A DNA stretch of 64,000 nt, taken from NCBI RefSeq assembly GCF_037975245.1, contig NC_092568.1:38468501-38532500 (forward strand), written 5' to 3'. A model generated the notes under the pieces. That model was not told the origin of the DNA. It ran no database searches and saw only the letters and a program-made list of their open reading frames with translations. This document shows positions 1 to 13,900 of this stretch, one piece after another. This DNA comes from Apostichopus japonicus (Eukaryota; Echinodermata; Holothuroidea; Aspidochirotida; Stichopodidae). The first letter of the stretch is position 1. Each line of letters starts with the position of its first letter. The translations under genes and the position numbers were made by a program.

Positions 1-1951
1 ACTCAATTCACCTAATAGGGGCAATTAATTTTCACCATGAAGAGCATGTTATAAGTTCATGTTCCTCGCGCCCTCCCTTAAAAATACTTCATGTTCTTGG
101 CGACTACGTTGCGTTAGATAGTGTAAAACCGCCTACACTCCCTTTCAGTTGAAAGACTCAACACAAGGGTGTTTCAAATGGTGAGTCCAGTATTGTTAGG
201 GAAGGGATGGAGGGCAACTGGAAGATTACTCTTCTATAATGTATTTCAGCTTTTAGATATATCACGTATGTTATTCAGCTAAAGTTTTATGCTTTTTGCG
301 CGACATAGGGAGGGGTGGTAAATGCAGGCATGTCTATGCTTGAGCGCTTGTCAAGGATGTCATTTTTTCACGCAATTTTTTTCGAACTCACTTGATTGAG
401 GGGCCCCGCTCCATTGCCAGGCACAGGGCCCGGTGATCTCTTAAGACGGCCCTGGGATAAATAGACAAACTAATTATTAAAACCTGCTTTTGCCGTTATG
501 ACGTACCGTGCAATCACGGACAACTTATTCTGAACTTCCAACAACAAATGTGCCTTGAATGGCACTAATGGCCTTCCTTGTTCCTGCCTTTGAAGCATTT
601 GGCATACAGACGACAGCAGTGTAGATCAGTGTGATAGCCAGCGTTAAGTAACTAAAAACACAATATTGCATAATATGAGACTTATGCAACTGGGCTCACG
701 GTACGACAGTAAGTTGAACCCCTGATTGGATCGTGCATCTCTCATATTAATGCTTCTAAAAGCATTCGAAGGTACGTATATCATGTTAATATTCCAGTTA
801 ACACAACGATGAACGTTGTTGTTTGTTATCGTGTAGAGAAACGAAGTAGCCTACTGGAGGAACACTAGCCTAGGGCTAGATTACTCTTACTTAGGCGCGG
901 CTAACGTTAGACTAGAGTAGACCTTGGCTGAACTTAGGCCAAGCGTCTAACATGTAATATCAAGTAATAGTCTAATACTAATAGTTGCCAGAATGACAAG
1001 AGTCCAGCTTAGCATTAGTCATGGGCACAACTGTAGAGTAGACAACTTGTCGATTTGAAAGCACAGTTCGCCTCAGTAGTTGCAGTCTCAGACCTAAAAA
1101 AAAAACTATGCACAAAGCTATCACCACTGGCACTATACAGATGCACCCCTCAACACCATATCGAATGGATTACAGCCTTTGGAGGCTGAGTGGACTTGAA
1201 CATTTATATGTTCAATAATCCCTACCCAAGTTGTCAATCTTAGATTATCAACATACGTTCGATTTGCACACCCGTCTACACCAGGATGGAGCCTCAGTGG
1301 AAGTAAACATTTTAATGAAATAATCTCTGTGCATGTACACATGTATCCCAGTCAAGTTCCATCTCCGATCACGACTGTGCCTCCAGACCAGAAAGAGGGC
1401 TCTGCCTTTCTTGATCTTGCACAAATTTTTTTAATCACTGTCCAACTTGTCAGCATATAATGCGGTATGGTTCTTAATAGGTAGGCTTGGACCTAGGATA
1501 AACCATCAAATTTAGTCAAATTTAAGCCTCAATCATAGCCTCAGAGGCATTCATAGGCTTTACATTTCTCTTTAGTATAGTAAACATATAAGTCCAGCCT
1601 ACATCCCTGTGAAATCCAAGTTAAATATTATTCTATTGGACTCACCAATTTATGATCTAACAGTGGAATCTCCAAATCTCACTTGCGATATAGCTATGTA
1701 GGCCAAAAGTAGATTTACATGAAGTTCAATGGCGATATGTTTAGTATTATAAATGAGTTTGATTGAACCTTCCGTAATCTCTTTTTAAAAGTACCACTGA
1801 AGTCATGTTTCATGTGTATACATAGCTTTTGAAGCCATTACCCCATAACCACTTTGACCGGGACATTTTAAGAGTGATCATCTGTTAGCTTTTAAACAAA
1901 TTATATGTATAAACTGCAATGTTCCATAACATAAATTATTTTGTTTTTCAG
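1..1951. other. Upstream region of the P450 gene, no gene seen
   Basis: No coding exon or RNA gene is recognisable here. The stretch is AT-rich with stop codons in all frames. A splice acceptor (TTTTTCAG, ending at 1951) precedes the first coding exon of the P450. This implies at least one untranslated 5' exon and the promoter further upstream, possibly in this stretch, but I cannot place them. Confidence 0.5.
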
Positions 1952-1958
1952 AAACGCA

Positions 1959-4900
1959 ATGGCTGGTACTATATTTTTCTGGTCAGCTGGGGCAGTGCTG
2001 TCTCTCCTCTCCCTTCCTATACTGATTATCATTGCTCTGATAATACATCTCCAGTATAGAATACGGAAATTTGCACACATACCTAGCCCGAAAATGAAAC
2101 CACATTGGTCAAGGTAAAAAATATTTACTTTGCTCTAGATAACAAAATTCCTTGGTGACTATTAAATCAAATGAGTTGCTTGGAAAATACTTCTCAGACA
2201 GTCTTGTGTTTCATATTTCAGTCATCACAGTGGAATTTTGGACCATTTAAAATCATTTATTTCTGCAGTGTACAATATATACCAACTAAATGTAAAAAAA
2301 AGTAGATACTGTTATTTGACCATTTCCTATATACAGCTACATTTTTGGGCATGCCAACCAGATGGATAAAGTTAGAACCGGAGAAGAAACAATTCATGAA
2401 CGAACACTGATTTGGTAAGTGAACAATTTCTAAACATCTAACTTTTGCAATGTCATAGACTCATAACAGCATGGAAATCAATTTTTTTCATGTATTTTGA
2501 TAAAACATTGATGAAACTGTGGGTAATTTGTGTAGAAGAATCTTCACCAATAATGGCACATGTAAAAGAGTGAATAGCATCAGGAATGTGACCTTCAACA
2601 AAAAGCAGTATATATACGTTTTGCAGATATTATATCCATGAAGGAAAACTTGATCTTACCATGTAGGCAACACATTGGTTGATAACTGTTCTGTCCTGAA
2701 GAGACTACTGCTAGGGTGTTGATTGTCCAGGATAGAAGAGTTGGTGGAGAGAGGTTTTCAATTGATGTGCATGTACTTCATGAGGCCATCTTCTTTTTCT
2801 TGTATTGCCAGCACTCACGTGCATACATCTGAATATCCATTACTTATCACATGAACTGTACCATTCCAATATAGGTAATAATTATGTGTAATACACTTGT
2901 TAAGGCTAGATGGAAAATATGAGGGAACTTTGTAGCTTTGCAATAGAATGCAAAATTTAAAAAAAAATGTGGTAAATATTGAAAAGTTTTAATCTGCTGA
3001 TGTAGAGTTTCACTGTTTCTTACTGCAGGATTCGTGAAACTGGGCCAGTGATGGTAGTCCATGTTATCTCCAGGTCGATGATATTGTTTGCAACAAAGGA
3101 ATCTGTAAAAGTGAGAGTTCAAGTTGCTACTTAAGATAACATGCAATCAGCTGCAAGTGTTATAAAATGATCTCAAATAATGTTTACATATTCTACAAAG
3201 TTTTATTGTACGGTAGCTAGGGCTGAGTTTTCAAGCAAAAATTCAAAAATTTCATAAAAATGTTTCAGCATCAACTTTTGAATTTTTTTTTTTAAACCAA
3301 TATTTCCCTGAATACATGTAGGTGTCAGATAATTAACGCATCAAAAAATAGATGCTGACATACAATCAACCACAAGAAAAAGTCACCATGTGTCAGCATT
3401 CCTTTCAGTCAATGGTGTAAGATGTCACCTTTTACCGCAGTCATGGTGTAAGGTGTCAGCATTATCATCAGTCAATGGTGTAAGATGTCAACATTCCCAT
3501 CAGTTAATAGTGTAAGGTGTCAGCATTCTTAGTCAATGGTGAAAGGTGTCAGCATTCCCCTCAGTCAATGGTGTAAGGTGTCAGCATTCTCATAAGTCAA
3601 TAGTGTATTGTATAAGGTGTCAGCATTCCCCTCAGTCAATGGTGTGAGGTGTCAGCATTCTTAGTCAATAGTGTATTGTATAAGGTGTCAGCATTCCCAT
3701 CATTCAATGGTGTAAGATGTCAGTCAGCATTCCCGTTAGTCATCAGTGTAAGGTGTGAGCATTTGACTCAGTCAATGGTGAAAGGTGTCAGCATTCTCCT
3801 CAGTCAATGGTGTAAGGTGTCAGCATTCTCATTATAAGGTGTCAGCATTCCCCTCAGTCAATGGTGTAAGGTGTCAGCATTCTCATAAGTCAATAGTGTA
3901 TTGTATAAGGTGTCAGCATTCCCATCATTCAATGGTGGAAGATGTCAGTCAGCATTCCCGTTAGTCATCAGTGTAAGGTGTGAGCATTTGACTCAGTCAA
4001 TGGTGAAAGGTGTCAGCATTCCCCTCAGTCAATGGTGTAAGGTGTCAGCATTCTCATAAGTCAATAGTGTATTGTATAAGGTGTCAGCATTCCCATCATT
4101 CAATGGTGTAAGATGTCAGTCAGCATTCCCGTTAGTCATCAGTGTAAGGTGTGAGCATTTGACTCAGTCAATGGTGTAAGTGTCAGCATTCCCGTGAGTC
4201 AATAGTGTAAGGTGTCACTCAGCATTCCTTTCAGTCAATAGTGTACAAGGTTTTTATTATTCCCCTCAGTCAATGGTGTAAGGTGTCAGCATTCCTGTTA
4301 GTCAATAGTGTAATGTGTCAGCGTTCTGAGTTAGTTATTGGTATAGGCATTCTCTTCAGTCAATGGTGTAACATGTCAGCATTATCATCAGTCAATGGTG
4401 TGAAGTGTCAGCATTCACCTCAGTCAGTACTGTAAATTGTTAGCATTCCTGTTAGTCAATGGTGTAAGGAGTCAGCATTCCCCTCGGTCTGGTGTAAATT
4501 GTTATCATTCCCCTCAGTCAATGTAAGGTGTCAGCTTTATCACCAGTCAATGGTGTGAGGTGTCAGCATTTTCCTCACTCAATAGTGTAAATTGTCAACA
4601 TGCCTGTCAGTCAATGTGGAAGGTGTCACCATTCCTGTTAGTCAATGGTGTAAGGTGTCATCATTCCTGTCAGTCAATAGTGTAAGGAGTCAGCATTCAT
4701 CTCGGTCTGGTGTAAGGTGTCAGCATTCCCCTCAGTCAATGTAAGGTGTCAGCTTTATCACCAGTCAATGGTGTGAGGTGTCAGCATTTTCCTCACTCAA
4801 TAGTGTAAATTGTCAACATGCCTGTCAGTCAATGTGGAAGGTGTCAGCATTCCTGTTAGTCAATGGTGTAAGGTGTCATCATTCCTGTCTGTCAATAGTG

Positions 4901-7900
4901 TAAGGAGTCAGCATTCATCTCGGTCTGGTGTAAGGTGTCAGCATTCCCCTCAGTCAATGTAAGGTGTCAGCATAATCATCAGTCAATGACTGTCAGGTAT
5001 CCGCATTCACCTTAGGCAATGGTGTAAGGTGTCAACATAACTGTCAGTCAATGGTGTAAGGTGTCAGCATTACAGTCTGTCAGTGTTGTAAGTTTCTAGA
5101 ACTTTGGCCATAGGTGTTCATGGCACTGGTATTATTAGCATTTCATTGTTAGAGACTATCAGCATCCTAGTCAATATTTGCATACTTGGTATTACCAGCC
5201 TTCCTATGTATCAGCCATTTTCATACAGTGTTAGCATTTTGGTCAGTCATTTTCATTAAATGTCAGTAGGACAGTTGGTTTGAATCAAACACCTGGTATT
5301 AATAAATTTATTTTCTTGTAAATGTTCCTTCTTTTATCTTTGAAATAGGAATTTGTTACCTCTGGAAGGCATTTTAAGACTCCAGCTGTCTATCAAAAAC
5401 TCCATACAGTCCTAGCTGAGCGGTTTCTGGGAAATGGCTTGGTGGTCGAACATACAGATCACATCTGGGCAGCTAGAAGAAATCTCTTCAACCCTGCCTT
5501 TCATCGAAGGTAAATCTACATCATTGTTGAAGTCTGACCAAACAAGTGGCTGGGGGGCATGGAAAACCTTACTGTTTTGGTCTGTAACATAGCCAGGTCA
5601 GTGAACTACATGAAAGAAATGATAAATACTCTGTGAGCCCATTTCTTTCAGTTAATTTGAGGCTTTCATATTTGAAAGACACATGAACAGCAGTTGGTGA
5701 TGCCAAACATTTTGAAGTTAACCTTGCTCACACATTATTCAATGTTATAGTAGTGAAGTGATAATCATTTCTGCCTTGCTGGTTTTGTGAATATGTGTGT
5801 TAATTTGGCATATAGACATTTAACATAGATATAAATCCAACATGTTTAAAGTACGTTCAGTGGGATGCCATTATCCATGCTTACATTATATGCATATAAT
5901 TCTGTTCCTGTGTAATGCAGAATATAAAACCGAGACACCCAGACAGTATGCATAGAGAGTTCAAAAGGAGATGTTCCGGCTTGGGGCGATTACATCTGAA
6001 TGTAATCGATTACGATTACGATTACTTGAGAATGTATGATTACGATTACAGCCTAAAGTTGAAGTAATCGATTACGATTACATTTTAATATAATCGTGAT
6101 TACAATCATGATTACATTGTGGTTACTTGCACAATCCTCTGCATATCTGTTTAATATAACTCTCTGCTGGGAAATACTGTAGGGCAATGAAATAGGGCAG
6201 AGGAAGGGCATTTACAGTATATACGGACAAAATTGTGGAAGTCCAGTAAAAAATACAATTTAAACAGACAATTAAACAGACAACCAGTTGTGTATGCAAA
6301 AGGATTGTGAACGCTGAGAGGCAGCATTGAACAGAATAATTCAGGTGATAAAAAATCCTTGAATATGGCGATCAAATCCCCAGTACTTCTTAGTATAAGT
6401 TTATTGTGCTAGAGAATTCTAGAAGCAGGAACACTTCTTTGGTCACACTAAAAGCCAATAGTAAGAATTAGTTTTAATCATTTCTACTGATTTTGCCCTT
6501 CTCATTCAAATTTCACTGTAATCATAAATGTAATACGATTACGATTACTTTGCCCTTGTAATCGATTACGATTACGATTACTTGGTAATTTTCACAAAAG
6601 TAATCGATTACGATTACTTCAAAAAATGTAATCGATTGTATTCGATTACGATTACTGATTACGATTACCCGAAGCCTGCCTTTGTTCATTCAGTTGGATC
6701 CCAAATATTCTAAATCCTGTATGTGTGGTTGTACATACCAGAATACAGCAGGTCACTATTTGATGTGTTGTTGACACATCTTTGAAATGTTGACAGTAAC
6801 AAGGAGAACATCAAACAGACACAAAAGTGCACCCTTAGCTTCAGGCCTGATCAGAACCTCTATATACCTGTATGATAAATTAGTATGTACAGACAGTTTT
6901 CTATGTCCTTATGCGCTACACACTTTAGAAAGATTTGCAGTGAAGAAAGTTGACTGCATATTCTCGTAGAATGTGGAAAAAGATAATTCAACAAGAATAT
7001 TACCCCAAAAAATTAAAGCCTTTGAAGAACATCTATACAATGAGGAGGACATCACAGACCATCTGGCGTGATCCACTTCAGGAGTAAGTTAGGATTTATC
7101 CTGTCAAAATAGGTCTCATTCAATCAAATGCATCTCAAGTTAGGGACAATTTTGGGTTTCGATGATAATCGTAACCTTTGCATTCATGATGGCATATGTA
7201 TGTATGTATGCGTGAGTAGTTGTGTGACTGGGCAGACCTCATGTTTGGTGTGTAGAAGTACCACATTGAGTACAAGAAGCTTACTGTTTTCAGTGAAGGT
7301 CAAAACTCCGTTTGGGGTCGCCAGGGGTCAAGTTGTGGAAACCCTGTAAAAACGATATCTCAAGAACTTAAGCTTGGGCAGACCTCATATTTGGTGTGTA
7401 GAAGTACCACATTGAGTGCAAGAAGCCTACTGTTTTCAGTGAAGGTCAAAACTCCATTTGCGGTCACCATGGGTCAAGTTGTGGAAACCCTGTAAAATCG
7501 ATATCTCAAGAACTGAAGCTTGGGCAGACCTCATATTTGGTGTGTAGAAGTACCACATTGAGTGCAAGAAGCCTACTGTTGTCAGTGAAGGTCAAAGTCC
7601 ATTTGGCGTCACCAGGGGTCAAGTTGTGAAAACCCTGTAAACACGATATATTCAAGAAGTGAAGCTGGGGCAGACCTCATATTCGATGTGTAGAAGTACC
7701 ATATTGAGTTCAAGAAGCCTATTTTTTTTGGGTGGAGGTCAAAGGTCATTTGAGGTCAACAAATGCCACACATTAACTTCAATCCCCTCTTACCTGTCTC
7801 TCTACACTAACACACCTTCCTGAATATAGGGAATCCTGGACAATTGTACCACATTGAGTTCAAGAAGCCTAATATTGTGGGCGGAGGTCAATGGTCTTGA

Positions 7901-10900
7901 GTCCACCAGGGGTCAAATTGTGAAACCATGTTTTACACAATTTTCAACAAGGACACATGTAATATTTAATATGTTGATGTACCTATCACATTTAGATATT
8001 CAGAGACTGCACAACGATTCTTAACCTGACCATTGTATTAACACAATATATGAGAGAAAAATATGTTGACATTGAAGCTATTCCTAGTTTGCAGCACAAT
8101 AAATGTAAAATGCTGTATTACTGTATGTATTGGAAATACCTCAGATATGAATTTCTCTAATCCATTTATCAATAATGCATTTTCTGCAGTTTGCTTGTGT
8201 TTACTAACGTATTTGGTCTCCAGGGTATATTTCTTACTGGAAGTATATCATGCCAATCTTTGAATTCATCACACATGTGGGAACATCATTGAGGGCAATA
8301 GGGTTAAAAGTCTGAAAATCAAAAATAAGGTTCAAAAGTAAGCAGCTTCAAAAGGAAAGCTTGGGTGAACTCCATATTATGTGATATGTAGCTCCACATT
8401 GCGCAAGAACTTTGCTGTGAACAAAAGCCAAAAACTTTAATATATTGTGTGCAGTGTTACATTTTAAAATATGGCGTGGCAAGGTATCCCTCAGCCTATT
8501 GGCATTCTGGGTAATATTTCTCACAATGGTAATATGTTTTTCTCTTTGTAGCTACCTTCGACTCTCTATGGACCAATTTAATCGCAGTACTAATGATTTG
8601 ATCAGACACATGGCGAGGAAAGCTGATGGTAAGACCAGAGTCAGAATGCTGGATGAGCTCTCAAAGGTTACGATGGATGTCATAGCAAAGGTAAATTTAA
8701 AAAGTGTTAGTGCATGTCCATTTTCATTGGACTTGCAAAGAAAAAACATGCTTTAGTAGTATTCTTTACAAGGTGGGAACTCACAGCATGTCTCAGGCTG
8801 ATCAGATTAATGTCCTACTATAGATGAAAGATTCTATGCAAGGTAACCACAAACATGGATTGTTCTGTTCAACCAGAACAAGTAACCTTTTCTCACCTTC
8901 CATGGATATTTGTATACAGTTTATTCACTTCGCACATGTCTCAGCAGAACATGAAACGTAATATGCTAGTGAAGTTGGTGCTAGACCATTTAGGTATACC
9001 AATCATTTCTCAAGTACAGCCAAACATGGATATATATATTGCTAAACAAATCTTGGGGGTTTCTCACATGCACAGAGATCAATTGCAGTAGTCCAGATAT
9101 CACAAGCAGCTATTCACACTTCCTAGTAATAGACAAGGATAGATATTTCAATACTGTGTAATATATGGATTTTCCCAACATTGTGATATTGACAATTTTT
9201 CACTTATAATAGAGGAATAAAGTTGGTCCACAGTGTGGGAGAAGTCAAATTGGGATTTTAAGCCAGTTTGACACTTTTGATTTGTTTGATTGCTGACATT
9301 CAATTAGAGAATGATCAACTAAGTGGTAATTAATTAGTTTGAAATTAGCCGGGCTACAGTAACAGCAGGTTCAAAACTTATGTACTTTGTGTGTCATCAT
9401 CACATTATTGTGAATCAATTATTAAAAGGAATATGTTTAAGTAAAAGCTGAGCAACCATGGTATGCATCTAAATTTCATTATTAATGATATATGTCCCTC
9501 TAGGTTGGATTTAACTTTGACTGTGGGTCATTCACCAATGAGCACTCTGAGTTTAATGGAGCTGTGAAAACTGCCTTGAAAGGTTACTCATTCTTTCTTC
9601 GCAATCCTTGGCAAAAGGTAAGTTTTCTGAATGTATTGTGTAATATTATTGTGTGTTATTATAGTCTTATCATTGTATTGTTCACCACAGCTGTGTTTGA
9701 CTGTATATGGTGCACCATATTTAAAAGTTTTCTGGTTATTCTTGCTAGTGTGAAAATTGTTTAATTAGTTTTACCAATATGTGGGCAAAGTTTGTTTGAT
9801 TCAATGTCAACCATTTGTGTCATCAGCAAAGAGACTATAGAGTTGAAATATTGGGGGTAACATTTTGCTTATCATTTATTCATGCAAGAAAGACCCATGG
9901 TCCCAAAACAGAACTATGTGGAACGCCAGTAATGACATCAAACAATAGGAAAAGGTATTATTTACATTTAGTTACACAGAGTGCCATTATTTTGTTTCTC
10001 CTTTTTTGATTCCTTGCCCGAAGGTTCAAGGAATCTATGCGATGGTGATTGCGTGTATGTGTGTGTGTGTATGTGAAGCCCTTGGCTCGTAAACACGATA
10101 ACTCAACAATGGCAAGTTGGATTGAAGTCATACGTGGTATATAGATGCGCCATACAGAGTAGAAGAAACCTATTGATTTTGGTGCTCATCACATGACTAA
10201 TAATGAGATCATGGGGTCTAACGTAAACATCTTCAAATGCTAATAACTCCGCAACCAAAGTCAGAATTTATATATACTTGGTATTAATATGTTGGTGGGT
10301 ACATGGTATATATGTTCAAGTTGATATTATGCAAATTTATTAGGGGGCAGGGCTTAAATTGATTTTCTCTATAATAGCTTGTAAACACGGTAACTGAACA
10401 ACGACAAGTTGGATTGAAGTCATACTTAGTGCATATATGCGCCCTGGTGAGTAGAAGAGCCGTATTGATTTTGGTGCTCATCTCAAGAATATTAATGAGG
10501 TCACAGGGTCAAATGTAAACATTTTCAGAATTGAATCATACTTTGTGTGAAGGTGTTGATAGATAGCGGGTACATGATAATGTATGTTCAATGTGATATT
10601 ATGCACATTTATTAGGGGGCAGGGCTTGAGTTGACTTTTGCTAAAAATGGCTTGTAACCATGGTAAGTTAACATATTTAGTAGGTAGGTCCACAGTAAGT
10701 GAAAGAACATTTGCTTATCATTTTAATCAACAATGACAAAAGCTTGGAATTATAATCTCAATTGGCAAAGAATCACAATAAGCCCACTGGCGTTCTGTTT
10801 TTTTTTTTTTGTATTTAGTATTCATTCAAAGCTGAAACCATTGCTCATAAGAAGAAAGTGCAATCATCAATCAAGTTATTGAGGCAAACTGGAGAGCAGA

Positions 10901-13900
10901 TTGTTAAAGATAGAATTGAAAATATGAAGAAAGGAGAAACCGGATCGCCCAATGATATTCTCAGCTACATACTGAAGGCAACAAATGGACTCACAGATAA
11001 ATCGTTTGGAATGACAGAAGTGGTTGATGAGTTCGTGACTTTCTTTGTGGCAGGTAAATATTAAGTACTGTGTGATGTCATCGTGAGTGATCAACAAAAT
11101 TTCTACATTATAATTATGCGAGTAGAACCTAGAACCCACTGTAACTAGGATATTCAAATTTCTTTTGGTTTGTTAACAAAAAACAAGAAGGTTAAAAATC
11201 TAATACTAGTAGAGATTGCTCTTAACACTTGACTCAATCTGATATGAGCATAGCATGATTTTGTGTCACTGCAGTTTTGAACTCAGCCAGTCCTTTTCAA
11301 TAGATCTCTTTGGGCAGCCAACATTGGCTCAAAGACACAAATTTAAGAGTAAAATTTTCTTCATCAAATTGTCAGCCAGCAAATTATGCCCAGCACCACT
11401 TTACTGATATTCCTTTGAGGTACTTTGCATATGGAATATTCATGACAGAACTTCTATTATATCATCTTGGCTTATAAAGTTTTTTTTTCTATTAAAATTG
11501 TGTGTTTCGCTTGCCCTTGATGCAATTGTAATGCAGATATGAAGTCTTCAGTTAAAAAACTTCTTCAAACTACCTTTGTCTTTTATTTTGCAACAATTTC
11601 CCTGGATAAATAATCATTGTTTACATTAACAGAAACTTTATACATTCTCAGGTTAAGATGCAGTGCTGATACATTCCTACAAGAACTTCAAGTTTGATAA
11701 TATTCTGCAAGAAAGCATGCTCTCAATATGGGGTTCTTACTCAGTGGTACAGAAAACTTGGGAAATAACTTCTGCCTTCAAAATACTCCTCTATTTACTT
11801 TTAACAGCTGTAGATGTTACTAATGAGGTTTAGCACAAACACTCATTAGTTGTTTTTGTTCTTCTGTTCTCTTTCAGGCATGGAAACCTCAGCTAACACC
11901 CTCTCAACAGTATTTTTGCATTTACATCAAAATAAAGATGTCATGGAAAGGTTTGATTTCTTCATTGAGACCTTCAGTTTACCTGTAATGTCCTTCTTTG
12001 GCATGTCAACGGCTTTGTATGAACATTCTGTTCTAGCAGTTTAAAACTTGTAATATAATTTCTTCTCATGTTTGCTGGATCCACAAAAAGGTTGTACAGT
12101 AGTTGAGACAAGGGTGAATTACCATCTATCATTAAAATTGATGCAGATAAAGATAAATAATAGCAGGTAATTTCGCAAAGTCAACTTACTGTTAATTGTT
12201 GGATTTGTCCAAGAATCAAGTAAATTGATCTTGTTTAAATTCCTCAAACTGTTCTCGCTATTTTTCCGCGCAAGTCAAATGTATACCAATCATCTAATTC
12301 ATATATTTACATATGTAATGCACATTTAACTTGTCATTTAAATTTGTTTAAAAGATTACAGCAAGAGGTGAAAACAGTCATTGGAGAAAGAACTTCCATA
12401 AAGTTTGAGGATCTTGGTAAACTGGAATATATGGGAGCAGTAAGTGACTATTCTTCTAAAATAGATTGTAATTATGATTGAAGTATCGCTTTCAGAGGAA
12501 AGCTTTCATGTGAAATGTGTAAGTATTGGCTTTCATGATAAGTGTTTACAACTAACATATGTTTTTAATGTGTGTCTCTCTTAGTCATAACTGAACAGAA
12601 GGCAAAGGAGCTGTAGAAATTTATTGAAATGTCACAATGATATGTCAACTGGTTACTAGCTAACCATAACAACAATAACAATACAGGAGCATGTGAAGTG
12701 ACCACCGTAATGGAGGTTTGTAAGATTGTTTTATGCAACTAAACAGATAAACATCACAGTATCTCAGCCTACACTTCAGTAACTCTAGTAAACAGAAAGA
12801 ATCTTTGGAGTGTTAAACTATAAGTTTGTGGCAGTACAGGATGGGAGCAGTAGACCACATATTCTCTTTAGAAGAGTGGACACTGGAAATAAAATGCCTG
12901 ACATTAACAAGAGGATGGATGTAACATAGAGCTAATGGCAATTTAAGCAGCATAAACAAATCTTGATCTTGAACAAACTTTACATATTTTAGCTGTATAA
13001 GTATTAAGATGCTCCTTAAAGATGACACGTTGTGGTCTCTTCAATGCCAATTATAATTACTGTGAAGAAAAAAATATCTTCTGTTTTAGTTTTCATCGAT
13101 ACCTCTTAATTATCCAACCTGCAAGTTATACATCTCAATTTTACTTGATGAGGCAGTCTTCTTTACCTTAGCCAACTTTGGCAACAGCATCTTTGACAGT
13201 TCACATATTTCTTTGTGATGTATCAGGTTATCAAGGAGACATTGCGGGCCACTCCACCTATAGGAGGGACAGGGAGAGTTTCCAGTAATGACGTTGTGGT
13301 CAATGGATATCTTATCCCTAAAGGAAGTGAAGTGATTGTGAGTTTTAACTATCATAGAAATTGCATATATCAAATATCTGAAAGTTGAATGTTTATGATT
13401 ATTCACTGTATTACTAAGTTTCAAATTTAATATAATTACAAATGAATTTTAATCTTGATCATTCCTCATATTGCTTACAAAAAATAATGAATCTTTTATA
13501 AGTGTTACAGAATCTGAAAAATGTTTGACATGCCTCCCAATTTCCTTACTGACAGTCAAGGGGAAGTTACATATAAAGGCTTGTAAATCAGTTTATTAAT
13601 TCTTCATCACCAAACAGTCCTGAACTGAAGAAATTATGAAGTTCATTCCGACATTGTACTATTCATTTCATTATTCAAATCTCCTGGAAAGTTAAATATG
13701 GTTAAGAATCACAACCAACTTCTTTGTGGCAAGTATCCTCTCATTAAATAATTTACAACTTTTTAAAGAAGTTCACTCCACCTGTTTTATATTTTTGCTT
13801 TTATTTACTTGCAGATAACAGTCTGTATCGAAAATATGGAGGAGTACTTCCCCGACCCTAATGATTTCAAGCCAGAAAGATTCCTCCAGCAAACAATGTA

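Noticed and set aside
3385-5085. CRISPR-like appearance of regular repeats
   Set aside because: Units are contiguous and degenerate without unique spacers, in a eukaryotic intron; it is a minisatellite.
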